Shown here piece after piece: positions 16,855 through 25,469 of a stretch of DNA of 64,000 nucleotides. This DNA is from Methanomassiliicoccaceae archaeon UBA472 (lineage in GTDB: Archaea; Thermoplasmatota; Thermoplasmata; Methanomassiliicoccales; UBA472): positions 125,698 to 189,697 of the forward strand of contig DAML01000011.1 of assembly GCA_002497075.1 (NCBI GenBank), given 5' to 3'. Each line of letters opens with the position of its first letter. Within the stretch, counting starts at the first letter, position 1. The notes under the pieces were generated by a model that made no database searches, had not been told where the DNA came from, and saw nothing but the letters and a program-made list of their open reading frames with translations. A program made the translations under genes and the position numbers.

Positions 16855-18132
16855 TCAGACCAGCTTGTGGTAGGCGTACCCTTCCTCACCCTCATGCAGG
16901 CAGTAGCGCACCTTGGTGAAGTTGCGCTTGAGGGCGATGACGTCCTTCTTGACCAGGTCGGGCGATTCCTTCTTTACCACCACGCGGTGGATCAGAGCGG
17001 CCACTTCCTTCATCTCGCTCTCCTTCATGCCCACCCGGGTCATCTCCTGAGATCCCAGGCGTATACCGGAAGGCTTCACGGAGGACTTGTCGCCGGGGAG
17101 CATGTTCTTGTTGGCGATCATGTTGGCCTTCTCCATGAGGTTGGCCGCCTCGGCGCCGCCTCCGTAGGGAGCGACGTTGACGGCGATGGTGTGGCTCTCG
17201 GTGAAGCCCTTGTGGGAGCAGAGCACCTCGATGCCCAGCTCATGCAGCGCCTGACCGAGGGCCTTGGCGTTCTTGCAGACCTGGGCGGCGTACTTCTCGC
17301 CGTATATCTCCCACTCGGCCATCGTCACGGCCAGAGCGGCCATGGCGTGCAGGTGATGGCTGGACGTAACGCCAGGGAACACGGCCGAGTTCAGCTTCTT
17401 GCTTAATTCTTCGGACAGGTCGTGCCCGAGGACCAAGCCGTGGTTCGGGCCGGGGAAGGTCTTGTGCGTGGATGCGGTCAGAACGTTGGCGCCCTCGTGC
17501 AGGGGGTCCTGGAACTTGCCGCCAGCGATAAGACCGAGAACGTGCGCGCCGTCGTACCATATCGGAGCGTTGACCTCGGCCGCCACATCCTTCAGCTCCT
17601 TTATCGGAGCGGGGAACAGGAAAACGGAAAGGCCGAACTGAACGACCTTCGGCTTGACCTCACGGATGAGCTTGGCCGCTCCGTCCACGTCGATCACCAT
17701 GTCGTGGGTGTCGAACGGGTAGGTGGCGGTGTTGACGCCCCTGAAACCTACGGCGCCGAACTTGGCGGTGGATATGTGCGCGCCGTGGTCGAGCGAGGTG
17801 CAGGTCATGGTCTCGCCAGGCTGTATCAGGGCCATGAGCGCCGCCATGTTGGCGACCGTTCCCGAGATCGGGCGGACGTCGGCGAACTGGCACTTGAATA
17901 TGCGCTGGGCCAGCTCGAGGCATTTTATCTCGACCTGGTCCACGTAGATGTTGCCGTTGTAATAGCGCTTGCCGGGAAGTCCCTCGGCGTAGCGGTCGTG
18001 GAAGTCAGATATCATCATTTCCTTGGCCAATGGGCTCATAAGGTTCTCGGAGGCGATCATGGGGATCGATTCCTCGAACCACTTGTTGTGCTTCTGCACC
18101 TGGTCCCGGATCCAGTAGGCGTCCTCTTTCAT
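16855..18132 (-). CDS. glyA: Serine hydroxymethyltransferase
   Basis: A 425-residue PLP enzyme interconverting serine and glycine with a one-carbon carrier. It has ENLMSPLAKEMM near the N-terminus, YDGAHVLGL with the PLP aspartate/histidine, and the Schiff-base lysine in STHKTFPGPNHG. In methanogens the carrier is tetrahydromethanopterin, in others tetrahydrofolate; the sequence does not tell which. Start ATG at 18132. Divergent from the large helicase gene and convergent with the tRNA thiolase gene, 15 bases apart. Confidence 0.96.
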   Translation of the reverse strand: MKEDAYWIRDQVQKHNKWFEESIPMIASENLMSPLAKEMMISDFHDRYAEGLPGKRYYNGNIYVDQVEIKCLELAQRIFKCQFADVRPISGTVANMAALMALIQPGETMTCTSLDHGAHISTAKFGAVGFRGVNTATYPFDTHDMVIDVDGAAKLIREVKPKVVQFGLSVFLFPAPIKELKDVAAEVNAPIWYDGAHVLGLIAGGKFQDPLHEGANVLTASTHKTFPGPNHGLVLGHDLSEELSKKLNSAVFPGVTSSHHLHAMAALAVTMAEWEIYGEKYAAQVCKNAKALGQALHELGIEVLCSHKGFTESHTIAVNVAPYGGGAEAANLMEKANMIANKNMLPGDKSSVKPSGIRLGSQEMTRVGMKESEMKEVAALIHRVVVKKESPDLVKKDVIALKRNFTKVRYCLHEGEEGYAYHKLV

Positions 18133-18182
18133 AAGGTCACTTGCAACCCCATTAAAAGGGGGGATTAAATAGGTTGGCCTAG

Positions 18183-18226
18183 ACGTTTTTTACGAAAAAA
18201 ATACGAACGTAAAATCATTTAATAAC
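18183..18226 (+). promoter_or_regulatory. Promoter of the large helicase with repeated TACGAA
   Basis: TTTAATAA at about 18218-18225 lies 27 bases before the helicase ATG and should be its TATA box. Just upstream, TACGAA occurs at 18191 and 18202, 11 bases apart, inside an inverted repeat ACGTT (18183) and AACGT (18206). A regulator binding on one face of the helix is possible; the match is short. Confidence 0.4.
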
Positions 18227-18248
18227 TGGCAACCCCTGACTTGCTGGG

Positions 18249-21200
18249 ATGGAGATGAACGACGCGGAGCAGTTGGTTTCCAGGAAGGCCGAGGCATGGA
18301 AGGGCAAACTGCTGGACGTATCGAACAGAAACCCGCTCGTCAGGTTCCGCAAGCACAAGGCCTCCGTGCTTACCGTCGCCCTGCCGGACGCCGCCACCTT
18401 GTATAGGGAGCTGGACCAGGGGCGGCAGTACACCGTGCTCTCCGAATCCCAGGGGCAGGAGGAGATGGGGACCGGAAGGATGCTCGTGAGCGCCCAGGTC
18501 CCCGAGCAGCAAGTGGACCGCGTGCTTTACAATCTGCGCTCCAAGTCCCGCACCTATCGCAGCGACCACGGGGTGAACATACTTTACGTGGCGGTCGGCT
18601 CGCTGCTCTGGAAGGAAGCGGGTTGCGAGGACCTAAACGAATCGCCTCTGTTCCTGGTGCCAGTAGCGCTGGAGAGGCAGAACTCGTTCTCCCCTTACCG
18701 GCTGCAGCCCCTGGACGAGGATGCGGTGTTCAACCCTACCCTTCGAAAAAGGCTGGAGCTCGATTATCGCCTCAAGCTGCCGGAGTTCGATCTGGACAAC
18801 GGCTTCGATCTGCCGACGGCGTTCGAAGAGATCCGGAAGGCGGTCCCGCCCAGCTCCGGCTGGCAGGTCAACGCCTCCTGTCATCTCGCCCTTTTCCACT
18901 TCTCCAAATTGCTGATGTACTCCGACCTGGACCAGGGGCTTCTCTCCCTGACATCGCAGCCGGTGATCCGAGCGTTGGCCGGGGACCCGGCGGCGCTTCC
19001 CCCCGAGCCTTCCGGTATGCCGAGACCGCAGGAGTACGATGCCAAGCTGAGACCGGAGGACTCGTTCCAGGTGCTGGACGCCGATTCCAGCCAGCAGGAG
19101 GCGGTGCAGGCCGCCCTGGCCGGAGTCAGCTTCGTCCTGCAGGGGCCGCCTGGAACAGGCAAGAGCCAGACCATCACCAATATGATCGCCGAGCTCATGG
19201 CCGACGGTAAACGCGTGCTGTTCGTCTCGCAGAAGATGGCCGCCCTGGACGTGGTGCAGGGAAATCTGGAGAAGTGCGGGCTTGGCGACCGCTGCCTGGA
19301 GCTGCACGACCCCAAGAAGAACCGGGCCGACATAATCAAGGAGATAGCGGCCAGCCTGGAGAACCAAGGCCGGACCCAGGGCACGGTGGCCGATGTTCGG
19401 GACCTCGCCGCCGTCCGACAGGAGCTTAACGATTACGCGAAGGGCGTGCACGCTCCCCGCGGGCGACTTGGCACTGATGTTTATCGGATGATAGGTCAAT
19501 ACGCCGCGCTCAGCGACGCCAAGGATATCAATTTCAAGCTGTCCGCAGTGCTGGAAGTGGACGAGGACCGCCTGGGACGGATGGAAGGGATGGTCTTGAG
19601 GCTGTCGCAGATGACCTCGGCCTTCCGCGATCCAGCCCACCCTTGGTCCGGGGCGCTGGTCACCGAGTGGAGCGACCGGCTGCAGTCCAAGGTACAGGAG
19701 GAGCTGTCCGCATTGATAGAGGCCCGCCAGAAGCTTTGGGCGGTGATCCCGTCCTGGACCTCAGCTCTGGAACTTCCAACCATGGAGTCCCTTCCGGACG
19801 TTAGGCGGCTGAGGCAGCTCTACAGGGACATGGCGGAGCGACCAGTGGTCCGCAGGGAATGGCTGGAGATGGACCTTGATTCCCTGGGGGCCATGACCGA
19901 CGACGGCCTGGCGGCCTTCCAGGACCTGTCGATGAAGGAGAATGGATTGCTGGGAATGGGCTCCCGGGACATCCTTGACCTGGACGGGAAGACGTTCCGT
20001 TACCGCTTCGAGGTGCAGTACGCCGGATCGCTGCGCTTCCTGAACGGGGGTTTCCGCCGGGACATGAAGATCCTGCGTGCCATATCCGGTCGGCAGCTCG
20101 GCTACGATGAGGCCAAGTTCATGGTCCGGGCGGTGGACGATTACCAGTCCTCACTGGCCAACTGGAAGGTCAAGAGGGACGGCCTCATGACCGCCCACCG
20201 GGGCGCTTTCACCGGGGACGGGGAGGAGCTGCGCTCGCTTCTGGATAGGATCAACTGGACCAGGAAGTTCCGTTCGACCCACGCCCTGTTCTTGAACGGC
20301 AAGGTGATGGACGATCTAACATCGGATGGTGTGCCGCAGCACGTCCAGGATGGCGCGGTGGACCTGGAGATGTACCTGGGACGGTTCGATTCCGCCCTGA
20401 AAGTCTTTGCCAGCCGCTTCTCCCAGGACCACCGTTCGAACGGAAGGCCGCTGCGGGACGCGCTCCTCAAGGACATCGAGCAGTGGACCGACAAGGCCTG
20501 GGTTTCCCGTTACAGATATCAGGAATGGCTGGACCTGGCCTCCTTGCTGGATGGCATGAGGGCCCTCGGCCTGGAAGATCTGATCCGCGAGCTGCGAGAA
20601 AAGGACGTTCCGTCCGATGGAATGGTGAAGGCGTTCCAGAGAAGGTTCCGGCGGCTGTGGACCGAGGAAGCTCTAGCGTCCGATCCGGTGCTCAGCCGAT
20701 TCCGACGGGACCATCAGATAGGGCTGGTGGACCGCTTCAACGAGCTGGACAGGCTGCACGTGGAGAGAGGACGTCACCGGGTGCAGGCCCGGGTGGATGA
20801 GAACCTTCGCAGGAGGAGGGAGGGAGCCGATCGCAACGTGCTTCTGAAGCAGGAGACGGAGATCGCCAGGCTTGCGAAATTGAAGAGGCAGCGCAAGGCC
20901 ATGCGTGCCATGCTGAGCGAGTGCTGGGAACTTATCGGCCTGGTCAAACCGTGCATGCTCATGAGCCCCCTCTCGGTAGCACAGTTCCTGGACCGGGAGC
21001 GGACCAGGTTCGACACTGTGATATTCGACGAGGCCTCGCAGATATGCCCGGAGGACGCGATAGGATCGATAGCCCGCGGGCACCAGGTCATAGTCGTAGG
21101 GGACAGCAAGCAGATGCCCCCCACCTCCTTCTTCGCCCTCGCCGCGGACGAGGAGGACGAGGAGCAGGACCTGGAGAGCATTCTTGACGAGTGCGAAACA

Positions 21201-22226
21201 TGCGGCATGCCCCGCCGCATGCTCATGTGGCACTACCGGTCCAAGGACGAGTCGCTCATTGCCTTCTCCAATCACCAGTTCTACGGCGGGAAGCTGAACA
21301 CCTTCCCCAGCTCCGTATTCGGACGGGAGGGGTTCGGGCTACATCATGTGTACGTTCCGAGCGGAGTGTTCGATCGCGGACGGTCACGGACGAACCGCGT
21401 TGAGGCCGAGGCGGTGGCGAAGATGGTCCGGGACCACTACGCCAAGAAGGACGGGAAGAGCCTGGGCGTCATCGCCTTCTCCGAGGCGCAGCAGGAGGCC
21501 ATCGATTCGGCTCTGAACGAGATGCGCAAGGACGATCGAGAACTGGACGCCGTGCTGTCGTCCGAGGAAGGGGAACCGTTCCTGCTGTACAATCTGGAGA
21601 ACGTGCAGGGGCACGAACGGGACCGCATCATACTCAGCGTCGGTTACGGGAAGGACGAGAACGGTAGGTTCGCCCTGAACTTCGGACCGCTGAACCGGGA
21701 CGGCGGCGAGCGCCGTCTGAACGTGGCGATAACTCGGGCGAAGCTATCCCTGGACATCGTCTCCTCGATACGGTCGGAGGACATCGATCTATCCGGGTCG
21801 AGGAGCAAGGGAACGGCGCTGATCAAGCAGTATCTGGCGTTCGCGGAGTCCGGGGGCGACCGTAAGGCCCTGCCTGTTTCGCCCGGCAAGAAGGAGGACG
21901 TGACGCCGTTCGAGGAGCACCTGTGCAAGGCGCTGCAGGGCCGGGGGCACAAGGTGCGGATGAACGTCGGGACGTCGGATTACCGTGTTGACCTGGCCAT
22001 CGAGGACCCGGACGAGGAGGGCAAGTTCCTGCTGGGCATAGAATGCGACGGACCGCACTACATCTCCGGCCTCACCGTGCGGGACCGTGACCGCACCAGG
22101 CAGGGACAGCTCAGAAGGCTGGGATGGAAGCTGCACCGGACCTGGAGCGTGGAGTGGTTCCGTAACCCCGAGGGAGAGCTGGACCGGATAGAGGAAGCCT
22201 TGCGCTCAGCAAAAACTAATGGCTGA
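18249..22226 (+). CDS. Large superfamily 1 helicase with DUF4011 and C-terminal nuclease
   Basis: A 1325-residue protein. The N-terminus (about 15-170; WKGKLLDVSNRNPLVRFR) matches DUF4011. Walker A is GPPGTGKS at residues 299-306, and Walker B DEAS is at 927-930, followed by GDSKQMPP near 950. The roughly 600 residues between them form a long helical insertion. Further SF1 motifs appear near 1000 (WHYRSKDESLI) and 1150 (VQGHERD, LNVAITRAK). The C-terminal 110 residues form a PD-(D/E)xK-type nuclease of the DUF559/Vsr-like group, with D1248, E1265 and D1267 (GIECDGPHY). Relatives of this layout have been predicted to be single-gene antiphage systems, which is inference here. The start appears leaderless. 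Its end overlaps the opposite gene by 11 bases. Confidence 0.9.
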   Translation: MEMNDAEQLVSRKAEAWKGKLLDVSNRNPLVRFRKHKASVLTVALPDAATLYRELDQGRQYTVLSESQGQEEMGTGRMLVSAQVPEQQVDRVLYNLRSKSRTYRSDHGVNILYVAVGSLLWKEAGCEDLNESPLFLVPVALERQNSFSPYRLQPLDEDAVFNPTLRKRLELDYRLKLPEFDLDNGFDLPTAFEEIRKAVPPSSGWQVNASCHLALFHFSKLLMYSDLDQGLLSLTSQPVIRALAGDPAALPPEPSGMPRPQEYDAKLRPEDSFQVLDADSSQQEAVQAALAGVSFVLQGPPGTGKSQTITNMIAELMADGKRVLFVSQKMAALDVVQGNLEKCGLGDRCLELHDPKKNRADIIKEIAASLENQGRTQGTVADVRDLAAVRQELNDYAKGVHAPRGRLGTDVYRMIGQYAALSDAKDINFKLSAVLEVDEDRLGRMEGMVLRLSQMTSAFRDPAHPWSGALVTEWSDRLQSKVQEELSALIEARQKLWAVIPSWTSALELPTMESLPDVRRLRQLYRDMAERPVVRREWLEMDLDSLGAMTDDGLAAFQDLSMKENGLLGMGSRDILDLDGKTFRYRFEVQYAGSLRFLNGGFRRDMKILRAISGRQLGYDEAKFMVRAVDDYQSSLANWKVKRDGLMTAHRGAFTGDGEELRSLLDRINWTRKFRSTHALFLNGKVMDDLTSDGVPQHVQDGAVDLEMYLGRFDSALKVFASRFSQDHRSNGRPLRDALLKDIEQWTDKAWVSRYRYQEWLDLASLLDGMRALGLEDLIRELREKDVPSDGMVKAFQRRFRRLWTEEALASDPVLSRFRRDHQIGLVDRFNELDRLHVERGRHRVQARVDENLRRRREGADRNVLLKQETEIARLAKLKRQRKAMRAMLSECWELIGLVKPCMLMSPLSVAQFLDRERTRFDTVIFDEASQICPEDAIGSIARGHQVIVVGDSKQMPPTSFFALAADEEDEEQDLESILDECETCGMPRRMLMWHYRSKDESLIAFSNHQFYGGKLNTFPSSVFGREGFGLHHVYVPSGVFDRGRSRTNRVEAEAVAKMVRDHYAKKDGKSLGVIAFSEAQQEAIDSALNEMRKDDRELDAVLSSEEGEPFLLYNLENVQGHERDRIILSVGYGKDENGRFALNFGPLNRDGGERRLNVAITRAKLSLDIVSSIRSEDIDLSGSRSKGTALIKQYLAFAESGGDRKALPVSPGKKEDVTPFEEHLCKALQGRGHKVRMNVGTSDYRVDLAIEDPDEEGKFLLGIECDGPHYISGLTVRDRDRTRQGQLRRLGWKLHRTWSVEWFRNPEGELDRIEEALRSAKTNG

Positions 22227-23256
22227 TGCGCGCCTTGAACTCTTTTATGGGCGTCACCGGAGCGGGATCGACGCCCTTCAGGATGGCCGTGTAATAGCTG
22301 GCCATGTCCCCGAGGGCTATTCCTTGCAGCACGTTGCTCAAGAGGTCGTTGCCGGGCAAGGTCACGAACACCGGGTCAAGGCCGCGCTCGTTCAGCATCT
22401 GCAGGGTGACCTCGGCCATGCGCCTGACCGTCGGCATCAGCTCTGCGGGCATGAGCATCACCGGGCGGCAGTGGCAGCCATTGCCGCCTTCCAGCCATCC
22501 CACGAGCTGGTTGTGGTCCATTTCCGGGATCTCCCCGCAGAAGGCCACCATCTTGGCGTTCTCGTTGAACTGGCCCTGCCAGCGCATCGCTACGGAACGG
22601 ACCGAGCGCGGCGCGTATATGGCCGGGACGCTGCCACCCATGGCCTTGGCCAGCCGCTTGGCCTGGTTGGTCGAGGAGGGTACTCCCGGGGACAAAGTGT
22701 CCAGATAGGAGCGCAACGCGGGCGCGGCGGCCAGTAGCTCATCGTGCACCTTTCCGAACCCGGCCCTCTGGATCACCAGCGCCAGCGATCCAAGCAGGTA
22801 GCCCATGGAAGCCCGGGGCTGGTTTCCCGCCGGGAGCTTGATCAAAGGCTGAGAGTTGGCGACGGCCTGTTCCTCCAGCTTGCCGCCGGATGTGATCGCC
22901 GCGATGCGGCATCCCCGGCGCATGGCATCTTCGTACTGGTCCAAGCTCTCCGCGGTGTTGCCGGAGTAGCTGACCACGATGGCCAAGGTGTCCTTTCCGG
23001 CGAAACCCGGCAGCATCACGTCTCGAGACACGACCAATGGTACTGATATCACCGGAGCCAGCAGGTCGACCAGGACGTCACCGGCGATGGCTGAACCGCC
23101 TATGCCGCAGATCACCACGTTTCGTCCGCCCTCGATCGTCGGGAAATTGACACCGCTCGACCACTCCAATTGGTCCGGGAACGCGTTAAGCTGACCCAGC
23201 AGGTCCGCGGGGTCCATGGATCTCATGCCCACGATGTCGTCCAGTCGCTCTGCCAT
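22216..23256 (-). CDS. Bifunctional phosphoglucose/phosphomannose isomerase
   Basis: A 346-residue archaeal-type PGI/PMI with two SIS domains. Key motifs are GIGGSAIAGDV, SYSGNTAES, the ITSGG loop and EMDHNQLVGW holding the catalytic residues. It converts glucose-6-phosphate or mannose-6-phosphate to fructose-6-phosphate. The start at 23256 is an ATG giving MAERLDDIVGMRSMD. It is convergent with the helicase gene (11-base overlap) and divergent from the riboflavin operon. Confidence 0.93.
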   Translation of the reverse strand: MAERLDDIVGMRSMDPADLLGQLNAFPDQLEWSSGVNFPTIEGGRNVVICGIGGSAIAGDVLVDLLAPVISVPLVVSRDVMLPGFAGKDTLAIVVSYSGNTAESLDQYEDAMRRGCRIAAITSGGKLEEQAVANSQPLIKLPAGNQPRASMGYLLGSLALVIQRAGFGKVHDELLAAAPALRSYLDTLSPGVPSSTNQAKRLAKAMGGSVPAIYAPRSVRSVAMRWQGQFNENAKMVAFCGEIPEMDHNQLVGWLEGGNGCHCRPVMLMPAELMPTVRRMAEVTLQMLNERGLDPVFVTLPGNDLLSNVLQGIALGDMASYYTAILKGVDPAPVTPIKEFKARISH

Positions 23257-23375
23257 CGTTAACCGTAACCGTCCCGGGATATTTTATATTGACCCGTACC
23301 TGGCCTAGTCCTATTACCATTTGAGTTGTAGTAACGCAAGAAATATACTATCACCTCCGTGTTGGAGTGGCCATC

Positions 23376-24086
23376 ATGAGCGACGAGTTGATCGAGAGAG
23401 CGTTGCAGGACATACGCAAGGGAAAGATGGTCCTGATCTTCGATTCCGACGACCGGGAGCGGGAGACGGACATGACCGTCGCCTCTCAGTTCGTAACCCC
23501 GGCCTCCATCCGGGAGATGCGCAAGAACGCCGGAGGGCTGATATGTACCACCGCCCACCACGACATGTGCCAGAAGCTTGACCTGCCGTTCCTGGCCGAC
23601 GTGCTGGAGTGCAACCACGACCGCCACCCGGTCTTGCAGAAGCTGGCGCCTAATGATATCCCGTACGACACCAAGTCGGCCTTTTCCATAACCATCAACC
23701 ACCGCCGGACGTTCACCGGCATCACCGACAACGACCGCGCGCTGACCGTCTTTGAGTTCGCCAAGCTGGCCAAGGACTCCTATGCCATGAGCGCCGAGGA
23801 GGCCAGGACGGCGTTCGGCAAAGCCTTCCGGGCCCCGGGGCACATCCACCTCCTCAACTCCACGCCGCAGCTGCTCAGCAAGCGGAAGGGGCACACTGAA
23901 CTGGCCACGGCCATGATGGTCATGGCCGGGGTTACGCCTTCGGCGACCATCTGCGAGATGATGGGCGACGACGGCAACGCGCTGAGCAAAGAAAAGGCTA
24001 AAAGGTACGCGGACCGTTTCGACCTTTGTTTCCTGGAAGGAAAGGACATCATAGAATTCTGGAAGAGGAACGGTAACCTGAAATGA
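23376..24086 (+). CDS. ribB: 3,4-Dihydroxy-2-butanone 4-phosphate synthase
   Basis: A 236-residue enzyme making the four-carbon unit of riboflavin from ribulose 5-phosphate. The acidic metal-binding segment is DSDDRERETDM, and the archaeal signature HRRTFTGITDNDRALT is present near residue 110. GHIHLL and GHTELA carry the catalytic histidine and glutamate. The ATG at 23376 has GGAG eight bases upstream; the GTG at 23367 is less likely. It opens a four-gene operon whose next gene overlaps it as ATGA. I see no FMN riboswitch; the 119-base leader holds only a TATA-like stretch. Confidence 0.94.
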   Translation: MSDELIERALQDIRKGKMVLIFDSDDRERETDMTVASQFVTPASIREMRKNAGGLICTTAHHDMCQKLDLPFLADVLECNHDRHPVLQKLAPNDIPYDTKSAFSITINHRRTFTGITDNDRALTVFEFAKLAKDSYAMSAEEARTAFGKAFRAPGHIHLLNSTPQLLSKRKGHTELATAMMVMAGVTPSATICEMMGDDGNALSKEKAKRYADRFDLCFLEGKDIIEFWKRNGNLK

Positions 24087-24529
24087 CCAGGGTGATGGCC
24101 AGCGGCGTGTTCGATATCCTGCATCCAGGCCACCTGCGGTATCTGCAGGAGGCCCGTGACCAGGGGGACGAGCTGGTCGTGGTGGTGGCGACGGACGCCA
24201 CCGTGCGGAGGAGAAAGCACGAACCGATAACCCCGGAGAACATGCGGCTGGAGCTGATATCCGCTCTAAGGATGGTCGACCAGGCATTCCTGGGAAGCGA
24301 CGGGGACATGTTCGGGGTCGTGGAACGGATCCGTCCGGACATAATCGCCCTAGGCTACGACCAGGATTTTGATGAACGGGAGATCGAGAGGACCCTGCTG
24401 AGAAGGGGGATGAAGGTCCGAGTCGTTCGGATGTCCAAGCACGGCGAGGACCTCAATGGAACGCGCAAGATCATCGGCAAGATCATCGAATGGTACTCGA
24501 GCAACCAATCGAAGGTCAAGGAGGACTGA
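24083..24529 (+). CDS. ribL: FAD synthetase RibL (archaeal)
   Basis: A 148-residue nucleotidyltransferase transferring AMP to FMN to make FAD. The family motifs are GVFDILHPGHLRYL (HxGH) and the C-terminal NGTRKI, in place of ISSTxI of bacterial relatives. The ATG overlaps the ribB stop as ATGA and its own stop shares a base with the ribC start (TGATG). Archaeal RibL is known to have two cysteines in the C-terminal part; none is evident here, which is a small departure from the Methanocaldococcus enzyme as I recall it. Confidence 0.9.
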   Translation: MTRVMASGVFDILHPGHLRYLQEARDQGDELVVVVATDATVRRRKHEPITPENMRLELISALRMVDQAFLGSDGDMFGVVERIRPDIIALGYDQDFDEREIERTLLRRGMKVRVVRMSKHGEDLNGTRKIIGKIIEWYSSNQSKVKED

Positions 24530-24993
24530 TGAAGACCATCGGGATCGTGGACACGACGTTCGCCAGAACGGACATGGGCGCCGCGGCCATCGACGAGCTG
24601 AAGAAATACGGTACCGGTTACAAGATGATACGGCGCACCGTCCCGGGGATCAAGGACCTGCCAGTGGCGGCCAAGATACTTCTGGATGAGGGGTGCGATA
24701 TCGTCATGGCATTGGGAATGCCCGGCTCCAAGCCCACCGACAAGATGTGCGCGCATGAGGCGTCCACCGGCATAATCGCCGCCCAGCTGGCGACGAACAA
24801 GCACATCATAGAGGTCTTCGTGCACGAGGACGAGGCGGACGAGAGCAAGCTAGCCTGGCTCATGGAGCAGAGGACGAGGGAGCACGCCCGGAACGCCTAC
24901 GACATGATATTCAAGCCCGAGCGGCTGATCAAGAACGCCGGCCGGGGACTTAGGCAGGGCTACGAGGACGTTGGCCCGGTCAGGGAGAGATGA
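24529..24993 (+). CDS. ribC: Riboflavin synthase (archaeal type)
   Basis: A 154-residue archaeal riboflavin synthase, unrelated to the bacterial RibE type and similar in fold to lumazine synthase. It begins MKTIGIVDTTFARTDMG, and has the GMPGSKPTDKMCAHEASTG stretch characteristic of the family near residue 65. It joins two lumazine molecules to give riboflavin. The start is fixed by the TGATG overlap with ribL; its end overlaps ribH as ATGA. Confidence 0.93.
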   Translation: MKTIGIVDTTFARTDMGAAAIDELKKYGTGYKMIRRTVPGIKDLPVAAKILLDEGCDIVMALGMPGSKPTDKMCAHEASTGIIAAQLATNKHIIEVFVHEDEADESKLAWLMEQRTREHARNAYDMIFKPERLIKNAGRGLRQGYEDVGPVRER

Positions 24994-25406
24994 AAATGAC
25001 AAGATACAACATCGGAATAGTGGTCTCGGAGTTCAACTACGACATAACCAGCATGATGCTGGAAAGGGCGAAATCGCACGCCGAGTTCCTGGGAGCTAAC
25101 GTGGTCAAGGTGGTGAACGTCCCCGGCGTGTTCGACATACCGCTGGCGGTGAAGATCATGCTGAAGGATAACAGTGTGGACGGAGTGGTCACCCTGGGCT
25201 GCGTGATCGAGGGTGAGACGGAGCACGACCAGATCGTCATCCAGAACGCCGCCAGGAAGATCACCGACCTGTCCCTGGAGTTCACGAAGCCGGTGGCCTT
25301 GGGAATAACCGGACCCGGCATGACCAGACTTCAGGCCGAGGACCGCATCGAGAACGCCAAGAACGCCATGGAAGCCTGCGTCAAGATGCTGAAACGCCTT
25401 TACTGA
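24990..25406 (+). CDS. ribH: 6,7-Dimethyl-8-ribityllumazine synthase
   Basis: A 138-residue lumazine synthase. SEFNYDITSMML is the substrate-binding start, VPGVFDIPLAVK and GCVIEGETEHDQIV hold the active-site phenylalanine, phosphate-binding residues and histidine. Last gene of the ribB-ribL-ribC-ribH operon, joined by an ATGA overlap. With GTP cyclohydrolase and the deaminase/reductase elsewhere, this gives the second half of FAD synthesis. Confidence 0.95.
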   Translation: MKMTRYNIGIVVSEFNYDITSMMLERAKSHAEFLGANVVKVVNVPGVFDIPLAVKIMLKDNSVDGVVTLGCVIEGETEHDQIVIQNAARKITDLSLEFTKPVALGITGPGMTRLQAEDRIENAKNAMEACVKMLKRLY

Positions 25407-25469
25407 AACCTTTTCGTTTCGTATATTTTCAACAAAACTATTAAGCCCACCCCAAAAAATGCTTCACCG

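Noticed and set aside
23257..23375. FMN riboswitch before ribB
   Set aside because: The leader is only 119 bases with a TATA-like stretch and no RFN-element-like conserved stems.
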